Part shown: positions 9,263-18,215 of the stretch, in pieces | Numbering within the stretch: position 1 is the stretch's first letter | Layout: each line of letters starts with the position of its first letter | Assembly (NCBI RefSeq): GCF_014696435.1 | Contig: NZ_JACJQG010000012.1 | Location: 1-64,000 of the forward strand | Direction: 5' to 3' | DNA from: Calothrix anomala FACHB-343 | Lineage (GTDB): Bacteria; Cyanobacteriota; Cyanobacteriia; Cyanobacteriales; Nostocaceae | Length of the DNA stretch: 64,000 bases | Translations under genes and position numbers: made by a program | The notes under the pieces: model-generated | Databases searched by the model: none | Told to the model about the DNA's origin: nothing | The model's input: only the letters and a program-made list of their open reading frames with translations

Positions 9263-10090
9263 TTAATTTACACATTGCAAAATATAGTTAGATAACTCAC
9301 AAAATCCTTCTCCTTCCGCCTCATGCGTCACATAAGCAGGCTGATGCTTTAATTGATGAATATATGCCAAAACATTGGCGACACCAAAAGACAAGGGAAA
9401 ATAATCGCGATTAAATAAACTTTCATCATTCGGACTATCGCCGACTGTGACAACTTGGTCTAATGAATATTCTGGCCAATATTGCTGCAATATTTGTAAC
9501 AATCCAGTAGCTTTATCTTGGTTTTGGGGTTTGATGTGACATTGCACGCTACTGTAAGTAAATCCCCACCCCATATCATGACAAAGATGGCTAAGAGTTT
9601 GGATTTCATGAGGAGTTAATCCAGCTACATCAAAAGTCCAGTCGGTGATGCGAAAGCGATTATCCGCAGATTCTTGAATTTGGGGAAATTTAGTTTGTAA
9701 TTCCCCAAAAGCCGCAGCTAATTGCTGACGATGGCTAGCTAAATCAGAAATTGGTGTTAAGGGAATTGGGCGATCGCTTCCTGCAATGTAAAAAAGGCCA
9801 CCATTTTCCGCTACTGCACCCACTACTGGCATTAAACTACTAATTCCACTCACCCAACCCGCAGAACGACCAGTAACAATTAACACATTTATTTTTGCTG
9901 CTGCTAAATGCTCTAAAGCTTGCAGCAAGTGATTTGTGAATTTTCCTTTACTGGTTAAAGTACCATCCATGTCTGTAGCAATCAGCCGAATATTTTTCCA
10001 GTCAATGGATTTGGCTTGAGACAGGGGTACAGTATTTATCAAAACTTCACCAGATTGGTTAGGGTATATGTACATATACGAATTTGTCAA
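9263..10090 (-). CDS. HAD-superfamily (Cof-type) hydrolase
   Basis: Phosphatase of 275 residues. The HAD motif I is ATDMDGTLT (residues 38-46, nucleophile Asp40 and acid Asp42), motif II is VTGRS, and motif IV is GDSPNDESLF near the C-terminus. The cap insertion is of the type seen in sucrose-phosphate or mannosyl-3-phosphoglycerate phosphatase relatives. The N-terminal 30 residues precede the domain, and a later start is possible. The substrate is unknown, perhaps a sugar phosphate. It is divergent from the next gene over about 90 bases. Confidence 0.85.
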   Translation of the reverse strand: MTNSYMYIYPNQSGEVLINTVPLSQAKSIDWKNIRLIATDMDGTLTSKGKFTNHLLQALEHLAAAKINVLIVTGRSAGWVSGISSLMPVVGAVAENGGLFYIAGSDRPIPLTPISDLASHRQQLAAAFGELQTKFPQIQESADNRFRITDWTFDVAGLTPHEIQTLSHLCHDMGWGFTYSSVQCHIKPQNQDKATGLLQILQQYWPEYSLDQVVTVGDSPNDESLFNRDYFPLSFGVANVLAYIHQLKHQPAYVTHEAEGEGFCELSNYILQCVN

Positions 10091-10183
10091 AGGGGTGCTA
10101 AAAAACAGTAATAATACCGCAAAATTGCAACCAAAATTTGGGCATCCTATACATCAGGAATAAATTTTTTCTGTTTGCTAAGT

Positions 10184-10999
10184 ATGTCAAATTTGATATT
10201 TATGGCGGCACCATCGCCAAAGCCAAAAAAGGCTGTTCAGGAAGTACCCGCTAATAATTCACAAATCACACCAATACTATTGTTAGGTTGTGGCGGATTA
10301 GCTATAGCATTAATTGCTGTGATTGTTTACGGCAAAGTATTGATGGCTCAGTTAGAGAAAAAACTTAAATTTGAGCAATTTCGGACGCGGGAGCTAGAAA
10401 AAAAGTTTAAATTAGCCCTAGACACAATCCGCAAAATGGAAACAAATCCCGACTTAGTCAACTCACGGGACTTTAACTTAGACTATCTGCGGATGCGGAT
10501 GTCAGAAGAAGTATTTCATTTTGCGATCGTTAATCAAATTAAAATCCAAGTTAAGGAAAAAATTTCTCAAGCTTTGCGGCCAAGTCAATCCCAACAGGGG
10601 ATGGTAGGAATTGCTAGTAATACAGGACGCCAAGTGGATGAAATGTTTGATGTTGAGTATGAAACTGGTACTCCACCAAATATTGCCAAGCGAGTACTAT
10701 TTCGCGTGCAAATTAGATTAATGAAGTTACCAACACAAGCGACTTCTGCGACTATTAGTCAAATTATTGATTGTATTGAAACTTACCTCAGTCCCACCGA
10801 TGATGAAGATACTTGGCAACCAACAATTCAAGGAAGGGTTGCTCACATGCAGTGGGATCAAAAGGCTAAACCTACGCCTCTATTAGTACTTGAGCAATCA
10901 AATGAAGGGGTGAATGTCACATTTAGGACTAGCCGTCAAGCGAATGCTCCCAAAAATTTGCAGGAGTCGATGATTAAAGAATCCCGTTCTGTTAAATAA
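10184..10999 (+). CDS. Conserved hypothetical protein with one N-terminal membrane segment
   Basis: About 271 residues. The ATG at 10184 is preferred to a TTG three codons earlier; an ATG at 10202 is also possible. A single hydrophobic segment (ILLLGCGGLAIALIAVIVYG) is followed by a coiled-coil-like charged region (KLKFEQFRTRELEKKFKLA) and a soluble C-terminal domain rich in Gln and Thr. I recognise no enzymatic motif. Such single-pass proteins are common in Nostocales genomes, but no function can be assigned. It is followed by a long STRR array. Confidence 0.75.
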   Translation: MSNLIFMAAPSPKPKKAVQEVPANNSQITPILLLGCGGLAIALIAVIVYGKVLMAQLEKKLKFEQFRTRELEKKFKLALDTIRKMETNPDLVNSRDFNLDYLRMRMSEEVFHFAIVNQIKIQVKEKISQALRPSQSQQGMVGIASNTGRQVDEMFDVEYETGTPPNIAKRVLFRVQIRLMKLPTQATSATISQIIDCIETYLSPTDDEDTWQPTIQGRVAHMQWDQKAKPTPLLVLEQSNEGVNVTFRTSRQANAPKNLQESMIKESRSVK

Positions 11000-11020
11000 T
11001 TACTATTACCTCTGGCAAGT

Positions 11021-11114
11021 AAGTCAAAAGTCAAAAGTCAAAAGTCAAAAGTCAAAAGTCAAAAGTCAAAAGTCAAAAGTCAAAAGTCAAAAGTCAAAAG
11101 TCAAAAGTCAAAAG
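11021..11114. repeat. STRR array, about 13 copies of AGTCAAA
   Basis: An uninterrupted perfect heptamer array (unit AGTCAAA) of about 93 bases, the longest tandem repeat in the window. It lies between the conserved membrane protein gene and the 3' end of devA. Perfect copies imply recent expansion by slippage. Confidence 0.97.
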
Positions 11115-11212
11115 AATTATCTTCTGAACTTTTGCAACATTGGCAATAGTGTATTTATTTACGCTGCGTTGTACTAGATAATTACCAAGGTTTTCGGGTT
11201 GCAGATGCAGTT

Positions 11213-11938
11213 TTATGATTTTGAGGAGTTCTGATTCCTGGCGATACCTTGGGAATTACGGGTTAAAAGACCATCTTCCATTTCCACAATGCGATCGGCT
11301 ATATCCAAAATCCGATTATCGTGGGTGACTAACAAAATCGAGGTTCCTTGCTCTTTAGCAAGACTCTGCATAATTTCTACAACATCACGCCCAGATTGCT
11401 TATCTAAGGCGGCTGTGGGTTCGTCTGCTAGTACTAACGGCGGATGATTTACCAACGCCCTAGCGATCGCAACTCTTTGTTTTTGACCCCCAGATAGATT
11501 ATCTGGATAGTAATTCATTCTGTCTTGTAAGCCAACTGCTTTGAGCATCGCTTCTGATTTAGCGATCGCTTGACTTTGGGCAATTTCGTCATTTAACTCT
11601 ACTGCCATTTGTACGTTTTGTCTGGCAGTTAAAAAACCCAGCAAATTATGCGCTTGAAAGATATAACCAATTTTGCGTCTAACTTGTACTAATTTATTTT
11701 GACTCGCACCTAATAATTCTGTTCCCAAAAATTTCAGACTTCCCTCTTGTACAGACCTTAAACCACCAATTAAGCTCAATAATGTGGTTTTCCCTGAACC
11801 TGAAGGGCCAGTCATAATTACAATTTCACCAGGATAAATTTCTAGGTTAATGTCAAATAAAATTTGTCTTTTGAGTACGCCTTTACCATAGTAATGATTG
11901 AGATGTTTAATGGCAATTACAGGCTCGGAGTTGATCAT
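11213..11938 (-). CDS. devA: ABC exporter ATP-binding protein, DevA family
   Basis: Cytoplasmic ATPase of the DevBCA efflux pump, 241 residues. Walker A is GPSGSGKT (44-51), the signature is LSGGQ (148-152), Walker B is LVLADEP (168-174) and the H-loop is LLVTHD. This is the MacB/LolD-like MF subfamily used by DevA. It is the last gene of the devB-devC-devA order, 167 bases after devC. In Anabaena DevBCA exports heterocyst glycolipids with TolC, and Nostocales carry several paralogous dev-like clusters. Whether this copy is the heterocyst one cannot be told from sequence. The C-terminal tail (about 10 residues, Asn/Ser-rich) is outside the domain. Confidence 0.9.
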   Translation of the reverse strand: MINSEPVIAIKHLNHYYGKGVLKRQILFDINLEIYPGEIVIMTGPSGSGKTTLLSLIGGLRSVQEGSLKFLGTELLGASQNKLVQVRRKIGYIFQAHNLLGFLTARQNVQMAVELNDEIAQSQAIAKSEAMLKAVGLQDRMNYYPDNLSGGQKQRVAIARALVNHPPLVLADEPTAALDKQSGRDVVEIMQSLAKEQGTSILLVTHDNRILDIADRIVEMEDGLLTRNSQGIARNQNSSKS

Positions 11939-12105
11939 AAATTAATTACCTAGAATTTAGTTTTTCCTGGCTATAGGTTTTGAAAATAAATTCTCACTTA
12001 TTAATAATAAAGTATTCTTTTTGAGAAGTATTGAGCATTTATAATTATTTTATATCTGTTATTTTGTCAAAATAGCAGCATCCGCCTTTGTTTAACTTAT
12101 TTGAT

Positions 12106-13299
12106 TTAAAAGATATCTGCTGGATCGGCAGAACGTAATTTACGCACAGCGATCGCCCCAGAAATAAAACACATTAATATAGTCAAAATTAACACTAATA
12201 CAGCCCGATCGAGACTCATGAATACTGGTAGCAAAGTAGCTTCCCTGGCAGTTTTATACATGAATAAAGCAAAAAGAAATCCTGGTAAATAACCCATTAA
12301 AGCTAAGATTAACGCTTCTTGCAAAATCACATTTAATAAGTAATTTTGTGTATAACCTATTGCCTTTAAGGTTGCATATTCAGCTAAATGATCGGCAACC
12401 TCTGTATACAGAATTTGATAAACAATTACGGTTCCCACAATAAAACCCATAATTGTACCCAAGGTAAAAATAAACCCAATCGCCGTACTAGTAGCCCAGT
12501 AATTACGCTCAAAATCGATAAACTCTTGTTTAGTTAAAACATTGATATCTTTAGGTAAATAATTTCTTAAATCTTCAGCTACAGCACTTGTATTTGCACC
12601 TGGTTTTAATTTAATCACACCAATATCAATTAAACCCCGTTGGCGGTTGCTAAATATCCTTAAGAAATTAACATCACTGGTAATTAAATTACCATCGGCT
12701 CCAAATGAAGCACCTAAAGTAAATAATCCACCTACTTTGATGCGTCGTCGCCTAACTTCTGCGGTTACAGTTTTACCTGCGTCAATATTTGCTGCAATTG
12801 GCCCGTATTCCAAACGCGAAGAACGGTCATATAAAACAACATCAGGTAATTTTAATTGCTCGATATTTTCTTGAATTCCAGGTAAATTAAATATATTAAC
12901 TTCTGGATTAAATCCAAATATTAAAATACTGCGAGGGCGACCTGTTTCGGGATTTTTCCAGCTTGTATAGTCTAAATATATAGAATGTACTGATTGCACT
13001 GTTGGTAAATCTAAAGCTCTATATAACCGTCGTTGAGAAAAACTTTTCATCGACAATACAGCATTAGATTGGCTATTAATTAAAATAATATCGCCCTGCA
13101 AACTTGTATGGAAGCGAACGTTACTATAATACAAAGCATCGCGAAACCCAAGTTGCATAAACATCAAGATATCAGCAAAGCCAATACCTGCCAGAGCCAC
13201 GGTTAAACGAGTTCTTTCCCTGGTTAATTGCAGCCATGATAAAGGAATTTTCTTGTTAGGATTTGAAAATTGAAAAATACTAATGAATTGTTTAAGCAT
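12106..13299 (-). CDS. devC: ABC exporter permease, DevC family
   Basis: MacB/FtsX-type permease of about 397 residues with four membrane helices: one near the N-terminus (VALAGIGFADILMFMQLGF), a large extracytoplasmic domain and three at the C-terminus. The family hallmark LRDALYYS-type segment (FRDALYYSNVRFHTSL) is present. The start is set at the ATG at 13299. The open frame extends 24 codons further, but that extension translates an STRR array (ITNYELRITNQ) and lacks family resemblance. It forms the middle gene of devBCA. Confidence 0.9.
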   Translation of the reverse strand: MLKQFISIFQFSNPNKKIPLSWLQLTRERTRLTVALAGIGFADILMFMQLGFRDALYYSNVRFHTSLQGDIILINSQSNAVLSMKSFSQRRLYRALDLPTVQSVHSIYLDYTSWKNPETGRPRSILIFGFNPEVNIFNLPGIQENIEQLKLPDVVLYDRSSRLEYGPIAANIDAGKTVTAEVRRRRIKVGGLFTLGASFGADGNLITSDVNFLRIFSNRQRGLIDIGVIKLKPGANTSAVAEDLRNYLPKDINVLTKQEFIDFERNYWATSTAIGFIFTLGTIMGFIVGTVIVYQILYTEVADHLAEYATLKAIGYTQNYLLNVILQEALILALMGYLPGFLFALFMYKTAREATLLPVFMSLDRAVLVLILTILMCFISGAIAVRKLRSADPADIF

Positions 13300-13311
13300 T
13301 GAGTATTGATT

Positions 13312-13340
13312 TGTAATTCGTAATTCGTAATTCGTAATTA
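13312..13340. repeat. STRR array, TAATTCG unit
   Basis: Four tandem copies of the heptamer TAATTCG (minus strand CGAATTA) lie immediately upstream of the devC start. They stay open in frame with devC and create a false N-terminal extension. Confidence 0.9.
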
Positions 13341-13411
13341 CTTTTTTACTTAGATGTTCATAAATGTACAATAGGCGATTTATTTAAATGCCCAGTTAAA
13401 CCCTTACTCAT

Positions 13412-13458
13412 AACAAATGACAAATGACTAATGACCAATGACAAATGACCAATAACAA
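13412..13458. repeat. STRR array, ATGACAA/ATGACCA unit
   Basis: Seven or so heptamers of the type ATGACAA, ATGACCA and ATGACTA fill the devB-devC gap, ending a few bases before the devB stop codon. Confidence 0.9.
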
Positions 13459-13464
13459 AACCTA

Positions 13465-14883
13465 TTATTTGCTAATTTCTACAACAACTTTGGCATAGGT
13501 TAAGCCTGCAACTTTTGCACTATCTTCTGGAGTTAAGGCAATTTTTACTTCTACAACTCTGGCATCTACATCAGCAGCCGGATCTGTATTTAAAACATCT
13601 TTCTTGCCAATTTTTCTGCCAATTTCTGTGACGCTTCCTCGTAATTCATGACTAAAAGCGCCATTATCACTAGTAACAGTTACATTTTGACCGAGACTGA
13701 TTTTACCAATAGAATCTTCAGGGACTTCAGCAATCACAATCATCTGATCGGTTTGTCCAAGTTCAGCAATTCCCATTTGATTAATGGCTTCTCCTGTCTT
13801 GGTATGAATTTTTAAGATTTCTCCATTAATGGGCGCTCTAACATAGCTTAATTTGAGTTCTGCTTCAGCTTTTCTCACCATTGCGATCGCATTACTCACT
13901 TGAGCTTGCGCCATCTGTACATCAGCCGGACTGACTTCTATCAGTCGTTTGAGTTTAGCTCTTTCTTCGTCGATTTGTCTTTGTAAAGTAGCTACAGTTT
14001 TATCGCGGTTAACTTTAGCTTCAATTAATTGCTGTTGTAAGGTGGATAAGGTTTTCACCAAATTTGCTCTCGCTTCCGCAATTTGTTGGCGTAAAGTTGC
14101 AACAGTTTGTTTATAAGTCGCTTGGCTTTCCGCAACCTGCTGATTGCTGGTAACTGCACTTAAGCGTCTTCTATCTCGTTCTTGCTGGGAAATTGCGCCT
14201 TCTCGGTACAACATCTCATAACGTTGCGCATCAACTTGGGCGTTACGCTGTTCAGCTTGTATACGGGTGACAGTAGCTCTTAAAGTATCTTTTTGTCCGC
14301 TCAGTTCCGCCTCTAAACGGTTAATCATGGCTTGTTGAGCCATTTTTTCACCACTTAATTGCGCCGCAATCCGCGCGATCGTGGCTTGCTGTGCATCCCT
14401 TTCACCGCGTAACTGAGCTTCTAAACGTGCAATTACAGAATTTTGGGCTTGAATATCTCTGGGTGAACCGGCTCTTACTTGTGCTAAATTTGCACGAGAT
14501 TCTTGCAATTTTGCTTTTGCTTCTTCCAGTGCGGCTGTTTGGGTGTCGTGGTTATCTAAAATCGCAACTACTTGACCTTGCTTGACTTTATCACCCTCTT
14601 GAATCAAGAGTTTTTGTACTCGCGATGCAGATTGTAGCCCCCCCATTGGCGCAGATAATTTAATTACTTCGCTTTGTGGCTCTAAATGACCAACAGCAGT
14701 TACACTGTTAGCCATCGGCCTGATGGATACAGAAGAAGCTAACTTTCTTAATTGTTCAACTTTGGCTGTACCGAGTACCCCAGCAGCGATTACTATTGGT
14801 AGGGCTACAGCAATACTCCACCAAACTTTAGGTTGCTCAACTGATTGCTCCGCGAGCTTTGGCCTTTCAGTCACCCTTGACAT
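13465..14883 (-). CDS. devB: Membrane fusion (HlyD-like) protein, DevB family
   Basis: Periplasmic adaptor of the DevBCA pump, 472 residues. One membrane helix at about residues 21-40 (WWSIAVALPIVIAAGVLGTA) is followed by VTAVGHLEP, the typical DevB start of the lipoyl/beta-barrel part. A long alpha-helical hairpin occupies about 110-340, with repeated QLSGEK/ARLEAQLRGER heptads and a central GAISQQERDRRRL turn. The C-terminal lipoyl and beta-barrel halves contain LSYVRAPINGEILKIHTKTGE. It is the first gene of the devBCA operon. The 1-kb upstream region is discussed separately. Confidence 0.93.
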   Translation of the reverse strand: MSRVTERPKLAEQSVEQPKVWWSIAVALPIVIAAGVLGTAKVEQLRKLASSVSIRPMANSVTAVGHLEPQSEVIKLSAPMGGLQSASRVQKLLIQEGDKVKQGQVVAILDNHDTQTAALEEAKAKLQESRANLAQVRAGSPRDIQAQNSVIARLEAQLRGERDAQQATIARIAAQLSGEKMAQQAMINRLEAELSGQKDTLRATVTRIQAEQRNAQVDAQRYEMLYREGAISQQERDRRRLSAVTSNQQVAESQATYKQTVATLRQQIAEARANLVKTLSTLQQQLIEAKVNRDKTVATLQRQIDEERAKLKRLIEVSPADVQMAQAQVSNAIAMVRKAEAELKLSYVRAPINGEILKIHTKTGEAINQMGIAELGQTDQMIVIAEVPEDSIGKISLGQNVTVTSDNGAFSHELRGSVTEIGRKIGKKDVLNTDPAADVDARVVEVKIALTPEDSAKVAGLTYAKVVVEISK

Positions 14884-15884
14884 GATATATTGCCCGTTTA
14901 TCTGAATTGTGCTGATGGAAGGAAAAGCAAAGCGTAATTTGTAATTCGTAATTCGTAATTATAGAATTCGCACAGAATCGAAGTGTTAAAGTTTGAATCT
15001 GTGAAATATTTCTCAATAATTACTATTACGCTTAGTCGAATTATTCTCTAGCGCATTAACCTTGATATATTTGTAGCGATCGCTTTATTACTTCAAAGCC
15101 AAATGACTGAAGTACTGATTAAGAAAGTAATTACTGAAGGTAGCAATTACGAATTACGAATTACGAATTATCTTGACATATTCTGTGATGTTGAAAGTGT
15201 ATTGTATTTGCAAAAATCTCTAGACTTTAGCAGTTTTTATCGTTGTGATAGATGCTGTGATTTTTAGATAATGTTGTAGAGTTTCGCCAAGCTAAAATTA
15301 CAGTTTTTCTGTTCAATAAACTGTATTAGCTTTAATTAACAAAGATAACTAACTTTCTTTGGTGTAGATATCCAAAGAATTCGTTTATCTAATGTTTTTA
15401 ACTTAGATAATGAAAATTGAAAAAATACCTCATTTGTAGGATGTGTCAGGAAATAATACATCTGCTACATTCTCAATCTCTAGGACTGACGCACCCTACG
15501 CAGTTGAGTTATTGACTGTTTTTGAATCACTCCATCAAACTTTGCTTAACTGAATTCTACATTCATCAGTTACGGGAAAACGTAACAGAACCTACAGATG
15601 GCAAATGAGAGGAATAAGGGAAACAACTCAGTTATTCACGAAAAAATTTCACGACCAAGTATGAAAAACTCCATCCCCCTGTGGGTGGATTTTTTGGGCA
15701 TGGGAAATAACATACCAATGCCCAAAGCCCCAAGCAGCAGGGCGCACACCCTATGCATCCACGATCATTGAGTTTTCCGCCGCTTTCAATAAACTTATGT
15801 AAAGTTATCAAACGGCTACTTTTCAATAGTATTATTTATTTTGTATCCTTAGTTACAGAAATATTTTGATATTGCCCCTTAGCT
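14884..15884. other. 1-kb intergenic region upstream of devB
   Basis: No convincing gene. It contains two STRR arrays in opposite reading sense, TAATTCG units at 14934..14961 and TTACGAA units at 15145..15170, which could pair as a long hairpin in a devB leader. AT-rich DNA and one GTA-N8-TAC motif (15843..15856) follow. A 64-codon minus-strand frame at 15632..15826 lacks coding character. Long untranslated leaders are known upstream of devB in Anabaena. Confidence 0.6.
15843..15856. promoter_or_regulatory. Candidate NtcA-type site (GTA-N8-TAC)
   Basis: The sequence GTATCCTTAGTTAC matches the NtcA consensus GTA-N8-TAC exactly. It lies 28 bases before the small plus-strand gene at 15885 and about 960 bases before devB on the other strand. 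No TAN3T box sits at the usual 22-23 base spacing in either direction, so activation from here is uncertain. A chance match is possible. Confidence 0.3.
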
Positions 15885-16142
15885 ATGAAACTAGATTCTC
15901 ACAGACCACATTTTGCAACACAATTCAGAAGGCGGAATCTGGATGTTACTACTCCCTCTTGCAGCATTAAGAGGTTACCACAGAGGCTGGGAACTTCTCG
16001 TTGGGTGAAGCTGCTACAATTCCCCAATCCATATAGTTTTGATGAAGCGCTGTTATTATGCCAGGTTTCGGATGATGAGTGGGTAGCTTGGATTCCCGAT
16101 CATGGGGAAGTAATCCTCCATTCAGGGGAGTTTAGTTATTAG
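15885..16142 (+). CDS. Small conserved hypothetical protein
   Basis: An 85-residue soluble protein. The N-terminal 35 residues are basic and Ser/Thr-rich. The rest is more compact (SRWVKLLQFPNPYSFDEALLLCQVSDDEWVAWIPDHGEVIL) and looks like a small folded domain with Trp and acidic residues, as in several uncharacterised cyanobacterial proteins. Translation ends right where a TCATTTG STRR array begins. The gene is convergent with maf. The function is unknown. I judge it a real gene from composition and the plausible ATG. Confidence 0.65.
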   Translation: MKLDSHRPHFATQFRRRNLDVTTPSCSIKRLPQRLGTSRWVKLLQFPNPYSFDEALLLCQVSDDEWVAWIPDHGEVILHSGEFSY

Positions 16143-16172
16143 TCATTTGTCATTTGTCATTTGTCATTTGTG
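16141..16172. repeat. STRR array, TCATTTG unit, inside the maf stop
   Basis: About four heptamers (TCATTTG; minus strand CAAATGA) lie between the convergent small gene and maf. The minus-strand TGA stop of maf and its last residues (MTNDK) are encoded by this array. Confidence 0.92.
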
Positions 16173-16764
16173 ACTGCCAGAAGTCAACGACGTTGTATCC
16201 TAGTTCTTTGAGCATGTGGCGCAGCAGGGGTAAGCTAAGACCGATGACGTTGCTGTGACAACCAGAAATTTTTTCGACAAATAAACTACCGAAACCTTCC
16301 AGCGCAAAAGCACCAGCACATTTGAGGGGTTCGCCTGTAGCTACGTAAGCTTGAATATCGCGATCGCTCATTTGCGCGAAGTAAACTCTAGTTACCTGAC
16401 ATTTAGTGACAGTGCGGTTTTGCGTCAAGTCTATTAAAGTATGACCAGTGTAGAGATCGCCAAAATTACCTTGCATAATCTGCCAACGAGCGATCGCTTC
16501 TTGCGGGTTAGCTGGTTTACCATGAATTTGACCGTTCACAGCCAAAACCGAATCACAACCCATAATCAAAGCTGATTCAAATTGGGGAATCACAGTTTCC
16601 GCTTTGCGTTGCGCAAGAGTTTGCACCAACTGATTGGGATCGTCTAATTGAATTTGCGATTCATCAAAATCGCTTGGATAAACTATGGGTTCAATCCCAA
16701 CACTTTGCAATAAACGTCGTCGCGCTGGCGAAGCAGAAGCAAGTACAAACTGCGGAATTTTCAT
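16150..16764 (-). CDS. maf: Maf-family nucleotide pyrophosphatase
   Basis: House-cleaning nucleoside-triphosphate pyrophosphatase of 204 residues. The N-terminal signature [16 protein letters not shown] (8-23), the YPSDFDE segment, the KAE motif (54-56), the catalytic GCDSVL segment and GDLYTGHT are all present, so it should be active on non-canonical or modified nucleotides. The C-terminal [10 protein letters not shown] is where the family normally ends. The extra SQMTNDK and stop come from an STRR array. It is convergent with the preceding small gene. Confidence 0.92.
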   Translation of the reverse strand: MKIPQFVLASASPARRRLLQSVGIEPIVYPSDFDESQIQLDDPNQLVQTLAQRKAETVIPQFESALIMGCDSVLAVNGQIHGKPANPQEAIARWQIMQGNFGDLYTGHTLIDLTQNRTVTKCQVTRVYFAQMSDRDIQAYVATGEPLKCAGAFALEGFGSLFVEKISGCHSNVIGLSLPLLRHMLKELGYNVVDFWQSQMTNDK

Positions 16765-16843
16765 AGAAAATTATCAAGTATGAATTAAAGCTTTAACTTA
16801 GAGGCTAGAGGCTAAGGATAAGGACGGTAAATAAAAATACTCA

Positions 16844-16871
16844 ATGCCCCATGCCCCATGCCCCATGCCCA
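16844..16871. repeat. STRR array, CCCCATG unit
   Basis: About four heptamers of CCCCATG lie just downstream of the PsbP-family gene stop codon. The same unit recurs at 32339, 42295 and (as CCCAATG) 53183. Confidence 0.9.
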
Positions 16872-16875
16872 ATAA

Positions 16876-17421
16876 TTAATAAACTGAGAACGAACTTACA
16901 GCCTCGTCTATAGCATTTTTAAGTTTCTGCCAACGTCTTTCGGGAACTGAAGCATTAAAAGTAAAAAGTTTACCCCTACTGACAGCAACACTAGCAAGAT
17001 TGTGTCGCTGTTGATTATTGGGTAATTTCACCAGATACTCTAGTAAATAGTAAATTTTACCATTCACTTCTTGTTGAGCAGCATTGACTAATTCAGCTGT
17101 CCGACCGGAATCTGGGGGAGCGAGAGCCGCCTTACCTAATTTATACCCAACTTCTGTAGGTGTTCCCAGTTCTGCTAACGTTTTTCCTTCAGGAACAGGG
17201 CTAATTACTACCGAGACATTTTCACTAAGTTCTATTAAATCGTGGAACACCACATCAGGGCCGTTAGCAACTTTCACTTGCACCCAGCCATTAGGATATG
17301 AGAACTCATAGCCATTATCAGTGTTTACGAAGCTTTTGAATCCAGCCGCAGCCGCTATACCAGGATTACTTAGGCTGAAACTCAATACCAATAGCAATAT
17401 TAATGCGATTCGTTTCCACAT
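16876..17421 (-). CDS. psbP: PsbP-family protein (CyanoP-like)
   Basis: Thylakoid-lumen protein of 181 residues from the PsbP family, linked to photosystem II assembly. A signal peptide occupies about residues 1-26 (WKRIALILLLVLSFSL to AAAAG). The mature domain begins GFKSFVNTDNGYEFSYPNGW, the diagnostic PsbP start, and continues with VVISPVPEGKTLAELGTP and LLEYLVKLPNNQQRHNL. The best-studied CyanoP proteins are lipoproteins, but no cysteine is seen near the cleavage site here, so this one should be soluble or processed by signal peptidase I. It could be a PsbP-like paralogue instead. Confidence 0.88.
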   Translation of the reverse strand: MWKRIALILLLVLSFSLSNPGIAAAAGFKSFVNTDNGYEFSYPNGWVQVKVANGPDVVFHDLIELSENVSVVISPVPEGKTLAELGTPTEVGYKLGKAALAPPDSGRTAELVNAAQQEVNGKIYYLLEYLVKLPNNQQRHNLASVAVSRGKLFTFNASVPERRWQKLKNAIDEAVSSFSVY

Positions 17422-17540
17422 TTTTTATAAATTCCTTTGGACTGGAAGCAAAATAAAGCAAGCACAATTTCTCATTGTCCCATCAACCGGGACTCTGTTA
17501 AATAACGTATCTAGTTATGTTTGGGAATTGGTAAGGAAGA

Positions 17541-17574
17541 CAATTGTACAGACGCGATTAATCGCGTCTCTGAC
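17541..17574. repeat. Dispersed palindromic repeat (AGACGCGATTAATCGCGTCT)
   Basis: A 20-base palindrome within a CAATTGTACAG..CTGAC unit. It is shared with 6629..6663 and, as a doubled copy, 26234..26290. It runs straight into ATGACCA-type STRR units at the start of the next gene. Confidence 0.85.
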
Positions 17575-17591
17575 AAATGACCAATGACACT

Positions 17592-18215
17592 ATGCTTATT
17601 AGTAATGAATTACGCTGGTTTTATCCTGGCAATCTTCCAGACAATATTCAACTTTGGTTTCAGCAAAATTGTCTAATCGACCCGTTAAAATCGCCAGAAG
17701 CGCGAGAAGATGTTTATCTTTACTCGCCTGGATGTGATTATTTGGGAATCAAGCTGCGACAGGGAAGGCTGGAAGTAAAATGGCGACAAGCAGAACTTGG
17801 TGTGCTGGATTTTGGCGAATTAGTCACAGGTAAGGCGGAAAAATGGGGTAAATGGCTGTGTGAAGATTCCCAAGGTGAAAGTTTTCAACCTGGGATGGTT
17901 TTAGCTAATCCTGTATGGGTGAATGTGCATAAGATTCGCTATTCTCAGCTTTTTCAAGTTTTCGCGGATTTTTCGGTAAAAACTGTCGCCACGAATGAAC
18001 GTATAGATAACGGCTGTAGTGTGGAAATTACTAATTTGACGGTTCGAGAAAATGCTTGGTGGAGTTTGGCTTTTGAAGCTTTTGGGGAAGATAGCCGCAT
18101 ATTGGATAATCTCAAAGCGACAGCCAATCATGTATTCCAAACTTACCAAAATTCCCAATTAGCGATCGCACATTCTTACGCTTATCCCCATTGGCTAGGA
18201 ATAATTGCTCACTGA
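17592..18215 (+). CDS. Conserved hypothetical protein
   Basis: About 207 residues, soluble. The start is placed at the ATG at 17592. An ATG five codons upstream is inside an STRR-type repeat (MTND). The order of features (ELRWFYPGNLP near the N-terminus, then YLYSPGCDYLGIKLRQGRLEVKWR, then AWWSLAFEAFGE near the C-terminus) recalls CYTH-like beta-barrel proteins that bind triphosphates. I cannot confirm the charged ring of that fold, so no function is claimed. The gene is divergent from the PsbP-family gene. Confidence 0.7.
   Translation: MLISNELRWFYPGNLPDNIQLWFQQNCLIDPLKSPEAREDVYLYSPGCDYLGIKLRQGRLEVKWRQAELGVLDFGELVTGKAEKWGKWLCEDSQGESFQPGMVLANPVWVNVHKIRYSQLFQVFADFSVKTVATNERIDNGCSVEITNLTVRENAWWSLAFEAFGEDSRILDNLKATANHVFQTYQNSQLAIAHSYAYPHWLGIIAH

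Noticed and set aside
11021-11114. CRISPR array (regular short repeats)
   Set aside because: The repeat is a contiguous heptamer without spacers, so it is an STRR array, not a CRISPR.
15632-15826. 64-codon minus-strand frame upstream of devB
   Set aside because: Cys/Pro-rich low-complexity translation with no motif, no ribosome-binding site and overlap with repeat-like DNA; judged a chance frame.
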